DNA of 64,000 nt, from NCBI RefSeq assembly GCF_900188125.1, contig NZ_FZOW01000005.1:186001-250000 (forward strand), read 5' to 3'. This stretch comes from Rhodococcoides kyotonense. Its GTDB lineage: Bacteria > Actinomycetota > Actinomycetes > Mycobacteriales > Mycobacteriaceae. The notes beneath the pieces are model-generated. The model saw nothing but the letters and a program-made list of their open reading frames with translations, made no database searches and had not been told where the DNA came from. Made by a program: the position numbers and the translations under genes. Below are positions 38,107 through 49,552 of the stretch, one piece after another (the first letter of the stretch is position 1; every line of letters begins with the position of its first letter).

Positions 38107-38595
38107 ATGTACGAGGCACAGTGCGCGGTGGTGGGGACCGTCATCACCAATCCGATCAAGAGACAGACACCGAGTGGTGAACCGGTGCTCAGCTTCCGTA
38201 TGGCCAGCAATGCCAGGCGGCAGGACCGCAACACCGGGGAGTGGACCGACGGCGGCACCTTGTTCCTGACCGTGACGTGCTGGCGGCGACTGGTCACCGG
38301 GGTGGGAGCGTCGCTCATGAAAGGCGACCCGGTGGTTGCCTATGGACAGCTACGAACCAACGAGTACACGACGCGCGAGGGTGTCGAACGAGCCGATCTG
38401 GAGATGACGGCCAGCGCCGTCGGACCGGATCTCGCGCGCTGTGTCCTCGATATCGACCGCCGCCGATCGGCACCGGCCAAGCAGACCGAGCCCGAGGACG
38501 AGATCGTCGGGGACCAGTCCGACGACTACGACGAACAGCAGGAGACGGACGCCGAGTACGAGGACACAGACGCCGTGGTCGCCGCGGCGGTCTGA
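38107..38595 (+). CDS. ssb: Single-stranded DNA-binding protein paralogue (SSBb-like)
   Basis: 162 residues. An OB-fold covers about 1-110, with VVGTVITNPIKRQTPSGEPV, FLTVTCWRRLVTGVGASLMKGD and a YGQLRTNEY-type strand. The C-terminal tail is acidic (EPEDEIVGDQSDDYDEQQ) but ends in AAAV rather than the DDDIPF-like tip that recruits partner proteins. This suggests the second, non-essential SSB of actinobacteria rather than the replication SSB. It precedes ettA, as Rv2478c precedes Rv2477c. Confidence 0.85.
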   Translation: MYEAQCAVVGTVITNPIKRQTPSGEPVLSFRMASNARRQDRNTGEWTDGGTLFLTVTCWRRLVTGVGASLMKGDPVVAYGQLRTNEYTTREGVERADLEMTASAVGPDLARCVLDIDRRRSAPAKQTEPEDEIVGDQSDDYDEQQETDAEYEDTDAVVAAAV

Positions 38596-38603
38596 CGGCC
38601 TGA

Positions 38604-38643
38604 CCGGGCATGCGTGCAGTCCGTTGTCGACACGCATGCCCGG
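38604..38643 (+). terminator. Strong hairpin after ssb
   Basis: Perfect 13-base arms CCGGGCATGCGTG and complement flank a 14-base loop, eight bases after the ssb stop and 74 bases before ettA. There is no T-tract, so termination is likely but not certain. Confidence 0.6.
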
Positions 38644-38717
38644 GACGACCGACCGGCCCGGTGAACGGAAATCGGTCGATGGTGTTCGACGGCGCTCGCA
38701 CCGATAAGCTGGCGCAC

Positions 38718-40397
<1,680 letters not shown>

Positions 40398-40404
40398 CGT
40401 CTCC

Positions 40405-40442
40405 CCACTCCACGCACGTGCATATGCATGTGCGTGGAGTGG
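40405..40442. repeat. Palindromic repeat, family B copy 2
   Basis: A 38-bp palindrome with one mismatched pair has two 19-base arms meeting at GCAT/ATGC. It lies eight bases after the ettA stop and 127 bases before the glutamate dehydrogenase gene, in tandem rather than convergent context. The 28-bp core at 40410-40437 matches the copy at 3035 in all but one base. Confidence 0.85.
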
Positions 40443-40569
40443 AGTGTTGTGCGTCGACGCCGCCTGGGAGTGTGCGCGTACCCCATGAGCGAGGTCGATC
40501 CCCGATAGGGTCGTGTGCGAGGCGACAACGAGGTCGCTGGGGATTCCTGTCGAGGGAGTGGTTCAACAC

Positions 40570-43500
40570 ATGCCGAATTCGGCTGGCACGAAGGACACCG
40601 ACCGAGCGATCGACCTGCCCGAGAAGTTGGTGACCACGCTGCCTGATGTGCAGGCGGCGTACTTCGCACACGTCGACACCGACGACCTGGCAACGGCGGT
40701 CGTCCAGCCCGCGCACTCGATGCTCGGGAGCCATCTCCGACTGGCGGCGCGCCGAGCCGTCGGGACTGCCAACGTCGAGGTGCATCGCCCCGAAGGCGGG
40801 GAGGTCGGCCTGGCCCTTCGTATCGTCACCGACGACATGCCGCTGCTGGTGGAATCGGTGATGTCCCAGTTGTCGCGGCTGGGTGTCGACGTCGTCGAGA
40901 TCGTGCATCCGATTCTGTCGGTGACCCGCGACGACGACGGAAATCTGCTGACGGTTGCGCCCGGTAACGGCACCGTCGTCGAGGGAACGCTGCGTGAGTC
41001 CTGGATGCACGTGCAGTTGAACCCGTCGACCGACGACGACACACTCGACGGTCTCGACACAGCGATCGCCGGGGTGCTGTCCGATGTTCGCGAGGTCGTC
41101 GAGGACACCGGCGAGATGCGCGACGCGCAGAGTTCCGTGGCGAACGCACTCGACACCGTTGCCGACGGCACGAACCGATCCGACGCCGACGAGTTGCGCG
41201 ATGCCGCCGATCTGCTTCGATGGCTCGCCGACGGCCACTACACGTTGCTCGGCTATCGCAACTACAGCGCGGAGCAGACGCGTGGACTCGGAGTGCTCCG
41301 CCGCGACAACGCGCTCGGGTCGGACTCGACATCCGCGTCAGGACGCGGCGAATTGTTGACTCTCGCACAGGGTTCGAGGCCCGCGACCGTTCATCGTGCG
41401 GTGTACCCGTACTTCGTGACGGTGTTCGATCGCGCGACACCCGAGCTGGGCGAGCATCGATTCGTCGGTGTGTTCACCGTGACGGCGTTGCACGAGAACG
41501 TGCTCGACATCCCGGTGATCGAGCGCCGCGTGCGGTCGGTGATCGACCGGGCCGGGTACGACCTCGGGTCGTTCTCCGGGCAGGCCATGCTCGAAGTGCT
41601 GCAGTCCATGCCCCGGTCGGAGTTGTTCGCGAACAGCGAGGATGCGCTGTTCGACACGGCGACTGCCGTCATGGCGATCGGCAGGCGTCGTCGGGTGAAG
41701 GTGTTCCTGCGCGAGGACGCGGACGGTGCGTTCGTGTCCGCGCTGGTCTATCTCCCACGCGACCGATACACGACGCGTGTGCGCCTGGCAGTGCAGGACT
41801 GCCTGTTGCGCGAGCTCGGTGGCTCGAGTATCGACTACACCGCCCGCGTCACCGAGTCGGATCTCGCGCTTCTGCATGTGACGGTGCGTCGTACGTCCGG
41901 TGATTCGACGCGAGCCGACCTGTCCGCGCACAACGTCGCCCACATCGAATCGCTGCTGACGAAGACCATACGGACCTGGGAAGATGCGCTCGCGGAAGCA
42001 GTGTCCCGCAACAAGTCTGCCGACCCGCTGATGGCGGCGAAGTACGCCGAAGCGCTGCCCGAGGCGTACAAGCAGGACTTCGGCCCCGACCGAGCAGTGT
42101 CGGACATCGCTCGGCTGGGCGCGCTGGCCGACGGGGCAATCGACATGCAGTTGTATCGGGACGAGGATTCCGAGGTGGGCAGCTGGCGGTTCAGCCTGTA
42201 CATCGGTGGCCGCGGCGTCTCGTTGAGCCAGGTGTTGCCGATCCTGCAGAGCCTCGGCGTCGAGGTCGACGACGAGCGTCCGTACCCGGTCGTTCGTCCG
42301 GATGGAATGCAGTGCTGGATATACGATTTCGGCGTCTCCGCGTCGCGTGAGATGTTGTCCGCCGCGATCGACGGTGATCTGGATTCGGAACTGCACGGTG
42401 CGGGGGACGCGGATCGCGAGAGCCGTGTGCAGATTCGGTTCACCGATGCCTTCAGCGCGGTGTGGGCCGGCCGCGCCGAGGCCGATCGGTTCAACGAACT
42501 GGTCATGCGGGCCGGATTGACGTGGCGTCAGGCAGTGATCCTGCGGGCGTACGCAAAGTACCTGCGGCAGGCCAACTTTCCGTACAGCCAGTTCAACATC
42601 GAAGGCGTCCTGCTCTCGCATCCGAGAACGGCCCGCCTGTTGGTGGCGCTGTTCGAGTCGCAGTTCGACCCGGACGCCGACGAGCGCCGCACCGACGAAC
42701 TCGAAGCCGAGCTGCGCGCACTGATCGATCAGGTCATCAGTCTGGACGCGGACCGTATCCTCCGCTCGATCTTCGAGCTGATACGCGCCACGCTGCGGAC
42801 CAACTTCTACGTCGTCGACGCATCCGGGCGATCGCGCGAGTTCTTGTCGCTCAAGTTCGATCCGCAGGACATCGTCGAATTGCCCAAGCCGCGACCGAAA
42901 TTCGAGATCTTCGTCTACGCTCCTCGGGTCGAGGGAGTGCACCTGCGGTTCGGTGCAGTGGCCCGTGGTGGGCTGCGGTGGTCGGATCGGCGCGAGGACT
43001 TCCGAACCGAGATTCTCGGTCTGGCCAAGGCCCAGATGGTCAAGAACGCCGTCATCGTGCCGGTCGGTGCCAAGGGCGGATTCGTCGTCAAGCGCCCACC
43101 GGCACCGTCCGGCGATGCTGCCACCGACCGCAAGGCAACCGCCGAGGAAGGCCAGGCGTGCTACCGCCTGTTCATCGCCGGATTGCTCGATGTGACCGAC
43201 AATCTCGATCGCGCAACCGGATCCGTCGTTCCGCCGGAGCGTGTCGTTCGCCGTGACGGTGACGACACCTACCTCGTCGTCGCCGCCGACAAGGGCACCG
43301 CGACGTTCTCCGATCTCGCCAACGGTGTCGCGGCCGAGTACGATTTCTGGCTCGGCGACGCGTTCGCCTCGGGTGGCTCCGCGGGGTACGACCACAAGGC
43401 CATGGGTATTACCGCCAAGGGTGCGTGGGAGAGCGTCAAGCGACACTTCCGTGAGATCGGAATCGACACTCAGTCACAGGATTTCACCGTGGTCGGTGTC

Positions 43501-45378
43501 GGTGACATGAGCGGCGACGTGTTCGGCAACGGCATGCGCCTCAGTCGGCACATCGGACTGGTCGCTGCCTTCGACCACCGCCATGTCTTCCTCGATCCGA
43601 ATCCCGACCGGGCGGCGTCGTTCGCCGAGCGGGAGCGACTGTTCGCACTGCCCAGATCGTCGTGGGCGGACTACGACACGTCGTCGATCTCCGACGGCGG
43701 AGGTGTGTACGAGCGGACGGTCAAGTCGATCCCGATCAGCGGGCCGGTCCGAGAGGCACTCGGACTCGACGACGAAGTGACTGCGCTGTCGCCGCCTGAA
43801 TTGATGCGGGCGATCCTGACCGCACCGGCAGACCTGTTGTGGAACGGTGGAATCGGGACGTACATCAAGGCGTCGACCGAGTCGAATGCCGACGTCGGAG
43901 ACAAGTCGAACGACGCAATCCGCGTGAACGGCAACGAGTTACGCGTCACCGTCGTCGGTGAAGGCGGAAACCTCGGTGCCACCGCGCTCGGACGCATCGA
44001 ATACGACCAGGCAGGCGGCCGAATCAACACCGACGCGGTGGACAACTCGGCCGGTGTCGATTGCTCCGACCACGAAGTCAACATCAAGATTCTGCTCGAA
44101 TCGGCCATTGCCGAGGACAGACTGGCCCGCGAGGATCGTGACGACCTTCTGGCCTCGATGACCGACGAGGTGGGCCGACTCGTCCTGTGGGACAACATCA
44201 TGCAGAACGAGTTGCTGGGAACCTCGCGTGCCGACGCGCCTGCGCTGCTGTCGGTGCATCGACGTGTCATCGAGGACCTGGAAGCACGCCGTGGGCTGGA
44301 CCGCGAGCTCGAAGCGTTGCCGTCCGAGGCCGACATTCGCCGTCGAAAGCAGGACGGCAGGGGACTGACGTCGCCCGAGCTCGCGACGCTCATGGCTCAC
44401 GTCAAGCTGGGGTTGGAAAACGATCTGCTGACAAGCGAACTCGTCGACAGTGACGTGTTCGCGTCGAAGCTTCCGAAGTACTTTCCCGCACCTCTCCGCG
44501 AACCGTACGCCGGCGAGATCACGTCGCACCCGCTCCGTCGCCAACTGGTGGCGACGATGCTGACCAACGAGACGGTCGACCGCGGCGGAATCACGTTCGT
44601 GTATCGCCTCGCCGAGGACGCGGGCGCGTCGGGAACCGATGCGGTGCGTGCGTTCGCCGCTGCCACAGCGATTTTCGATCTCGAGAAGCTGTGGCAGGAG
44701 ATTCGCACCGCGCCGATCGATACCGCGTGCTCGGATCAGCTGTTGCTCGAATCGCGGCGTGTGCTCGACCGGGTGGGTCGATGGTTGCTGTCCAACCGGC
44801 CGCAACCTCTCGCCGTCGGCGCGGAGATCAGCCGATACGCAGGCACGGTCGCGAAGCTCGGTGATTCGGTCGGCCGGTGGATCGACGGGCATCGGGCCCG
44901 CGAGTTGGCAGGCAGGGTCGACGAGGCCGTGCAGGGTGGTGCTCCGAAAGATCTGGCGGTCAAGGTGTATCGACTGCTGGACGTCTACTGCCTGCTCGAC
45001 ATCGCCGACGTCGCAGACATCACCGAACACGAACCAGAGGATGTCGCCGAGCTCTATTTCGCGCTCGATGCGCACATCGGAATCAACTGGTTGCTGACGT
45101 CGGTTTCCGGGCTGGCGCGCGGGAATCGCTGGCATTCGTTGGCGCGCTTGGCCCTTCGCGACGATCTGTATTCCTCGCTGCGCGCGATCACCAAGGAGGT
45201 TCTGCTCGGCGGCGAACCGCACGAGAGCGCGGCGGAGAAGATCGCGGAATGGGAATCGACCAACTCGTCGCGGCTGACCAGGGCACGCACCGCTCTCGGT
45301 GAGATCGCCGACGCGGGCACGCTCGATCTGGCGACGCTGTCGGTGGCGGCGCGTCAGGTCCGCAGTATGGTGCCCTGA
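40570..45378 (+). CDS. gdh: Large NAD-dependent glutamate dehydrogenase (GDH2/180-kDa class)
   Basis: 1602 residues. The catalytic region is around 790-1120: APRVEGVHLRFGAVARGGLR, then WSDRREDFRTEILGLAKAQM, KNAVIVPVGAKGGF and VGVGDMSGDVFGNGM of the NAD-binding part. Long N-terminal ACT-like and C-terminal helical regions are typical of the class. It oxidises glutamate to 2-oxoglutarate and ammonia with NAD. In mycobacteria the orthologue (Rv2476c) is held by GarA, so the same may apply here. The ATG at 40570 was chosen; GTGs at 40558 and 40513 are possible. Confidence 0.95.
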   Translation: MPNSAGTKDTDRAIDLPEKLVTTLPDVQAAYFAHVDTDDLATAVVQPAHSMLGSHLRLAARRAVGTANVEVHRPEGGEVGLALRIVTDDMPLLVESVMSQLSRLGVDVVEIVHPILSVTRDDDGNLLTVAPGNGTVVEGTLRESWMHVQLNPSTDDDTLDGLDTAIAGVLSDVREVVEDTGEMRDAQSSVANALDTVADGTNRSDADELRDAADLLRWLADGHYTLLGYRNYSAEQTRGLGVLRRDNALGSDSTSASGRGELLTLAQGSRPATVHRAVYPYFVTVFDRATPELGEHRFVGVFTVTALHENVLDIPVIERRVRSVIDRAGYDLGSFSGQAMLEVLQSMPRSELFANSEDALFDTATAVMAIGRRRRVKVFLREDADGAFVSALVYLPRDRYTTRVRLAVQDCLLRELGGSSIDYTARVTESDLALLHVTVRRTSGDSTRADLSAHNVAHIESLLTKTIRTWEDALAEAVSRNKSADPLMAAKYAEALPEAYKQDFGPDRAVSDIARLGALADGAIDMQLYRDEDSEVGSWRFSLYIGGRGVSLSQVLPILQSLGVEVDDERPYPVVRPDGMQCWIYDFGVSASREMLSAAIDGDLDSELHGAGDADRESRVQIRFTDAFSAVWAGRAEADRFNELVMRAGLTWRQAVILRAYAKYLRQANFPYSQFNIEGVLLSHPRTARLLVALFESQFDPDADERRTDELEAELRALIDQVISLDADRILRSIFELIRATLRTNFYVVDASGRSREFLSLKFDPQDIVELPKPRPKFEIFVYAPRVEGVHLRFGAVARGGLRWSDRREDFRTEILGLAKAQMVKNAVIVPVGAKGGFVVKRPPAPSGDAATDRKATAEEGQACYRLFIAGLLDVTDNLDRATGSVVPPERVVRRDGDDTYLVVAADKGTATFSDLANGVAAEYDFWLGDAFASGGSAGYDHKAMGITAKGAWESVKRHFREIGIDTQSQDFTVVGVGDMSGDVFGNGMRLSRHIGLVAAFDHRHVFLDPNPDRAASFAERERLFALPRSSWADYDTSSISDGGGVYERTVKSIPISGPVREALGLDDEVTALSPPELMRAILTAPADLLWNGGIGTYIKASTESNADVGDKSNDAIRVNGNELRVTVVGEGGNLGATALGRIEYDQAGGRINTDAVDNSAGVDCSDHEVNIKILLESAIAEDRLAREDRDDLLASMTDEVGRLVLWDNIMQNELLGTSRADAPALLSVHRRVIEDLEARRGLDRELEALPSEADIRRRKQDGRGLTSPELATLMAHVKLGLENDLLTSELVDSDVFASKLPKYFPAPLREPYAGEITSHPLRRQLVATMLTNETVDRGGITFVYRLAEDAGASGTDAVRAFAAATAIFDLEKLWQEIRTAPIDTACSDQLLLESRRVLDRVGRWLLSNRPQPLAVGAEISRYAGTVAKLGDSVGRWIDGHRARELAGRVDEAVQGGAPKDLAVKVYRLLDVYCLLDIADVADITEHEPEDVAELYFALDAHIGINWLLTSVSGLARGNRWHSLARLALRDDLYSSLRAITKEVLLGGEPHESAAEKIAEWESTNSSRLTRARTALGEIADAGTLDLATLSVAARQVRSMVP

Positions 45379-45417
45379 TCAAGTGTCGACCGGAACTACA
45401 GCGAAGGACGTTCTCGA

Positions 45418-45882
45418 GTGAGTGTGCCCGACGGCCATCTGTCCGAGGAACTGCAGCCGAGTGAGCGAATCGGCTTCCACACCACCGTCGAAGTGCGGTG
45501 GTCGGACATGGATGTCTACCAACACATCAACCATGCGCGCATGGTGACGTTGCTCGAGGAGGCACGCATTCCGTGGCTGCTGGTCGACGGCAAACCGACC
45601 GCGAATCTGCGGCACGGTGCGGTGATCGCAGATCTGCACGTGAAGTATCGCGGGCAGCTCCGTCACGAGGACGGCCCGCTCGACGTGTTCATGTGGGTCG
45701 ACAAGGTCAGGGCAGTCGACTTCGTCGTCGGGTACGAGGTGCGGGCGAGGGGCGCCTCGCTCGACACCCCGGCGGCGATCGTCGCGTCGACCCAGATCGC
45801 GGCGTTCGACATCGATTCGCAGCGGCTACGGCGGTTGACCGGACCGGAGCGCGAATACCTGGAGAGCTGGCGACGTGTTTGA
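45418..45882 (+). CDS. Acyl-CoA thioesterase, hotdog fold (4HBT type)
   Basis: 154 residues from a GTG. The family core is present: VEVRWSDMDVYQHINHARMV with the Asp-His region, then EEARIPWLL and DLHVKYRGQLRHEDGPLDV. It hydrolyses acyl-CoA thioesters in the cytoplasm; chain preference is unknown. It lies 39 bp after gdh and overlaps the next gene by eight bases, so the three are probably one operon, as with Rv2476c-Rv2474c. Confidence 0.9.
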   Translation: MSVPDGHLSEELQPSERIGFHTTVEVRWSDMDVYQHINHARMVTLLEEARIPWLLVDGKPTANLRHGAVIADLHVKYRGQLRHEDGPLDVFMWVDKVRAVDFVVGYEVRARGASLDTPAAIVASTQIAAFDIDSQRLRRLTGPEREYLESWRRV

Positions 45883-46561
45883 GCGGACCCTGACCGTGCC
45901 CGACGCGGTCGAACGCGAGAATCTGACGGCGTTTCTCGCGAAGGCCGTGCGGCTCGACGAGGCGGCGGTGGTACGGCTCCGTATGCGCGGTGACGGGCGG
46001 CTGTCGGTGTGGGCGACAACAGGTTTCGATGCGCTCGCCGTTCGGGTCGTCGACGGGGCGATCGTGCCCGACGACACATCCGCTGCCGCCGATCAACTGC
46101 TCCAGGCGCTGGAGTCGGCGACGTCGGGGCACGTGGACCCGGGCTTCTCGATGGATTCGGCGTGGCGGGGTGCGCTGCCGCCGGATCACGGCTTCGAGCA
46201 CGTCGACGACGTGCCCGCACGTGTGCTGATCGATCTCGCCCAGCGGGGTGCCGCGTTGGCGAAGGAACACGGGAGCAGTCACGGCCCGCCGGTGTCGTTG
46301 CTGGATCAAGAGGTGCTGCACGTCGACGGCCCGGCCGGTGACGTGTCCATTGCCATGCGCACCGTATTCGCGCTCACCGCAATGGGTTTCGTCCCCGCCA
46401 CCGGGCAGGACTCGATGACCGCCGACATCGACCTCGCACGAATCGCCTCGGACGAACGGGTGCGTGTGCGTGCGACGGCGGTGTGGTTACGCCTCGACGC
46501 GAGATTCGGATCGGTGTTCTGTCGACGCGGAAATCAGTTGTCGCTCAGCGTCGAACGCTGA
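45875..46561 (+). CDS. Conserved hypothetical protein (Rv2474c-like by position)
   Basis: 228 residues from a GTG that overlaps the thioesterase by eight bases, a sign of translational coupling. The protein is soluble, Asp/Ala-rich and without a recognised domain. Visible blocks are RLRMRGDGRLSVWATTGFDA, DDVPARVLIDLAQRGAALAK and VWLRLDARFGSVFCRRG. It has no membrane segment or signal peptide. Conserved order after the thioesterase suggests a role tied to gdh or thioesterase, not known. Its 3' end overlaps the convergent EamA gene by 28 bases. Confidence 0.8.
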   Translation: MFERTLTVPDAVERENLTAFLAKAVRLDEAAVVRLRMRGDGRLSVWATTGFDALAVRVVDGAIVPDDTSAAADQLLQALESATSGHVDPGFSMDSAWRGALPPDHGFEHVDDVPARVLIDLAQRGAALAKEHGSSHGPPVSLLDQEVLHVDGPAGDVSIAMRTVFALTAMGFVPATGQDSMTADIDLARIASDERVRVRATAVWLRLDARFGSVFCRRGNQLSLSVER

Positions 46562-47460
46562 GACCGTCGACGCACGTCGAGCGCGAGCAGAACGAGAGCG
46601 GAAGCCACGACGGCCATGCCGACCCCAGCGAGAACCGTCGGAGATTCTCCGAGCACGACGATGCCGAGCAGCGCGGCGACGACGGGTTCCGCCAGGGTCA
46701 GCGTGGCCACGGTCGCGGGCGGCAAGGCACTCAATCCGATGCCGAACAGCAGGTAGGCGACGACGGTCGGAATTAGTGCGAGATACAGGATCACGAGAAG
46801 TCCCGACGCCGAGTCCAACCCGCCGGGCCAGCGCACGATCAGCACGGGCAGCAGAACGACGGCGCCGACGGCGAACATCTGGGCCATCGCGGCCTCCGGG
46901 CGGGTGCCACTGTTGATGATTCTGGACCCGGCGACGGTGTACAGGGCATAGCCGAAGCCTGCGCACAGTGCTGCCGCGGCGCCGAGCGAGACGTCCGAGG
47001 CGGTCTCGGAATCCGATCCCGAGACCAACAGCAGCATGCCGAGAACTGCCAGGCCCGTCGACGCGAACCAGATCGGTCCTGGGCGTGCGCGATCGACGCT
47101 CCACTGCAGCATGCCCGTGAACGCAGGACCCGATCCGAGCGCGATCATCGTGCCGGCAGCGACGCCCGCCATTTGAACGCCGGAGAAGAATCCGACCTGA
47201 TAGACGGCGACGCCGAATCCGCCCAGCAGGAGGCGTCGTACCCCGGCGGCCGAGGAGGATCCGAGACCGCCGCGTAGCCACGCCAGCGGAACCAGGACGA
47301 GACTGGCGAGCGCGACGCGTGCGCTTCCGACGGCCAACGGGTCGAGATCGACACCGGCCCAGGACGAGCCGAGGGCCTGAGCGGTTCCGGTGGTACCGAA
47401 GAGCGCAGCTGCAGCGAGGACCGCGGCCAGGCCCGCGGCCGCGGCGCTCAGACGAGCCAC
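46534..47460 (-). CDS. EamA/DMT-family transporter
   Basis: 308 residues with about ten membrane helices in two EamA repeats; the second starts near residue 150 with AAALCAGFGYALYTVAGSRI. Members export amino acids, purines or other metabolites; the substrate is unknown. The GTG at 47460 lies inside the last codons of the alpha-glucosidase gene (13-base overlap), so the pair should be co-translated. A longer upstream frame is a shadow of the glucosidase. Confidence 0.87.
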   Translation of the reverse strand: MARLSAAAAGLAAVLAAAALFGTTGTAQALGSSWAGVDLDPLAVGSARVALASLVLVPLAWLRGGLGSSSAAGVRRLLLGGFGVAVYQVGFFSGVQMAGVAAGTMIALGSGPAFTGMLQWSVDRARPGPIWFASTGLAVLGMLLLVSGSDSETASDVSLGAAAALCAGFGYALYTVAGSRIINSGTRPEAAMAQMFAVGAVVLLPVLIVRWPGGLDSASGLLVILYLALIPTVVAYLLFGIGLSALPPATVATLTLAEPVVAALLGIVVLGESPTVLAGVGMAVVASALVLLALDVRRRSQRSTLSDN

Positions 47461-49061
47461 GCCGCCGCGTCGGCAGGCAGTTGCCCGTCGACAAGGGGCG
47501 CACTGGCCATCAGCAGCTCGCCCGGCGGCAACGGAATGGGTACGTCGGTCGCGTTGAGAGCGCAGATCAGGCCGCCGCGTCGTCGGAAGGCAAGGCATCC
47601 GGGAGGGCTTCCGTACCAATCGACTTCGGTTCCGGAGAACTCCGGGCGCAGCGCACGCAATTCGATCGCAGCGCGGTACAGGCTCAGCATCGAGTCGACG
47701 TCCTCGAGTTGCGCTTCGACGGTCCGCGACGCCCACTCCGGTGGCATCGGGAGCCACGTTCGCGTCGAGCTGCTGAAGCCGAACGGCGGTTCGGTGCCTT
47801 CCCACGGAACCGGGACGCGGCAGCCGTCGCGTCCGCGTTCGGCGTGTCCGGATCGCTCCCAGACGGGGTCCTGCAGAACGTCGTCGGGCAGATCGACGTT
47901 CGGTAGGCCGAGTTCGGCGCCGTTGTACACGAACACCGTTCCGGGAAGCGCCAATTCGAGCAGGATCATCGCGCGGGCACGCTGAGTACCGCGGTCACCG
48001 CCTCCGTACCGGGTGACCTCACGAGCGATGTCGTGGTTCGACAGAGCCCACGTGGGAGTGCCGTCGACCCTCTCGACCGCGTCGAGCGAGTTCGTCACGG
48101 CGTCGCGGATCGCGGCGGCATCGAAATCGGCCTCGGCCAGACGGAAATTGAAGCCGAGGTGCAGTTCGTCGGGGCGGATGTAGTCGCCGAACCGGGCGTT
48201 GTCCTGTACCCAGATCTCACCGATCGTGGTCGTGCCCGGGTACTCGTCCATGACCTTGCGGATGCCGCGATGGATCTCGTGCACCGCATCGTTGTCGAAC
48301 CGGGGATCGTCGTCGTCGTTCTTCATCAGCGCGTTGCCCTCGAGGTTCATGTCGAGCAACTCGGCGGGCTTGGCCATGCCGTGGGCTACATCGATGCGGA
48401 ACCCGTCGATGCCGCGATCGAGCCAGAACCGCAACGTCGTCGTCAGATCCTCGACGACCTCCGCATTGTCCCAATTCAGATCCGGCTGTTCCTGGGCGAA
48501 GATGTGCAAGTACCACTGGCCCGGCGAACCGTCGGCGGAATCGACGCGTGTCCATGCGGGCCCGCCGAAGATGGACGGCCAGTTGTTCGGGGGCTGCGAG
48601 CCGTCGGGACCGGACCCGTCGCGGAAGATGTAGCGCGCCCGTTCCGGACTGCCGGGCGCCGACGCGAGTGCCGCGGCGAACCACGGGTGCTGATCGCTGG
48701 TGTGGTTGGGCACGAGGTCCATCGTGACTTTGATGTCACGGCCGTGGGCCTCCTCGATCAGCGCGTCCATGACGTCGAGATCGCCGAACAGCGGGTCGAT
48801 CGCACGTGGATCGGATACGTCGTATCCGTGATCGGCCATCGGGGATTTCATGACCGGGCTGAGCCAGATCGCGTCGACGCCGAGCAGTTCCAGGTAGCCC
48901 AATCGGTCGCGTACGCCGCCGAGATCGCCGACCCCGTCACCGTTCGAATCGGAGAAGGATCGCGGATAGATCTGGTAGAAGATCGCGTCCTTCCACCAGG
49001 TGGTGTCCAGCGCTTGTTCCTTCGGGTCGGTCACGACTGCCAAGTCTGCCAAATACGACAT
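47448..49061 (-). CDS. aglA: Alpha-glucosidase, GH13
   Basis: 537 residues. GH13 regions are complete: DLVPNHTSDQHPWF, GFRIDVAHG with nucleophile Asp224, GEIWV with acid/base Glu282, and LSNHD with Asp344. The N-terminus WWKDAIFYQIYPRSFSDSNG is typical of oligo-1,6- and alpha-glucosidases. It has no signal peptide, so it acts on maltose- or isomaltose-type sugars in the cytoplasm. The neighbouring order (glbO upstream) matches Rv2471-Rv2470. The EamA transporter gene starts within its 3' end. Confidence 0.93.
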   Translation of the reverse strand: MSYLADLAVVTDPKEQALDTTWWKDAIFYQIYPRSFSDSNGDGVGDLGGVRDRLGYLELLGVDAIWLSPVMKSPMADHGYDVSDPRAIDPLFGDLDVMDALIEEAHGRDIKVTMDLVPNHTSDQHPWFAAALASAPGSPERARYIFRDGSGPDGSQPPNNWPSIFGGPAWTRVDSADGSPGQWYLHIFAQEQPDLNWDNAEVVEDLTTTLRFWLDRGIDGFRIDVAHGMAKPAELLDMNLEGNALMKNDDDDPRFDNDAVHEIHRGIRKVMDEYPGTTTIGEIWVQDNARFGDYIRPDELHLGFNFRLAEADFDAAAIRDAVTNSLDAVERVDGTPTWALSNHDIAREVTRYGGGDRGTQRARAMILLELALPGTVFVYNGAELGLPNVDLPDDVLQDPVWERSGHAERGRDGCRVPVPWEGTEPPFGFSSSTRTWLPMPPEWASRTVEAQLEDVDSMLSLYRAAIELRALRPEFSGTEVDWYGSPPGCLAFRRRGGLICALNATDVPIPLPPGELLMASAPLVDGQLPADAAAWLV

Positions 49062-49105
49062 TCACCCTCGACGCAGGGACCGGCCGAGGCGACGCGTCGT
49101 CTCAT

Positions 49106-49501
49106 TCAGAATGCCGAGTTGACCATCGAATTCGCGGCCATCTCCATGTAGTCGACCAACTGGGCACGGTGCGCGTCGTCCAACACCGAGTCGTCGATCG
49201 ATGCGATCGCGGTGTGCATGCACCGCAGCCATGCATCGCGCTCGATCGGTCCGATTCGGAACGGCGAATGTCTCATCCGCAGACGCGGGTGTCCACGCTC
49301 GTCCGAGTACGTGCGCGGACCACCCCAATACTGCTCGAGGAACATGCGCATGCGACGTTCGGCTGGGCCGAGGTCCTCTTCGGGGTACAGCGGACGGACG
49401 ACCTCGTCCTTCGCCACTTCCTCGTAGAACTTCGCGGTCAGCTTGTGGAAGGTGTCGCCGCCGCCGACCGCGTCGTAGAACGTCTGCTGCGGTTCGGTCA
49501 T
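49106..49501 (-). CDS. glbO: Truncated haemoglobin O
   Basis: 131 residues, group II truncated globin. Key residues match trHbO with a constant shift of three: Tyr26 (B10), Tyr39 (CD1), proximal His78 (F8, in RLRMRHSPF) and Trp91 (G8, in DAWLRCM). The protein binds O2 tightly and has been linked to peroxide and NO chemistry and to terminal oxidase function. GGAGAG precedes the ATG at 49501, ruling out the longer frame. It lies 44 bp upstream of aglA in the same direction. Confidence 0.95.
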   Translation of the reverse strand: MTEPQQTFYDAVGGGDTFHKLTAKFYEEVAKDEVVRPLYPEEDLGPAERRMRMFLEQYWGGPRTYSDERGHPRLRMRHSPFRIGPIERDAWLRCMHTAIASIDDSVLDDAHRAQLVDYMEMAANSMVNSAF

Positions 49502-49552
49502 GGCGTGATGCTCTCCGTCTTCGGTTGGACTGTGTGCGAGATTCAAGTATCC

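Noticed and set aside
41338-43446. Long open frame antisense to the glutamate dehydrogenase gene (also 31554-32804, 32918-34606, 35777-37348 and 38526-40376 on the minus strand).
   Set aside because: These mirror the codon pattern of the real gene on the other strand, have no ribosome-binding sites, and give Arg/Asp-rich or His-rich chains without any family motif, as expected in GC-rich DNA.
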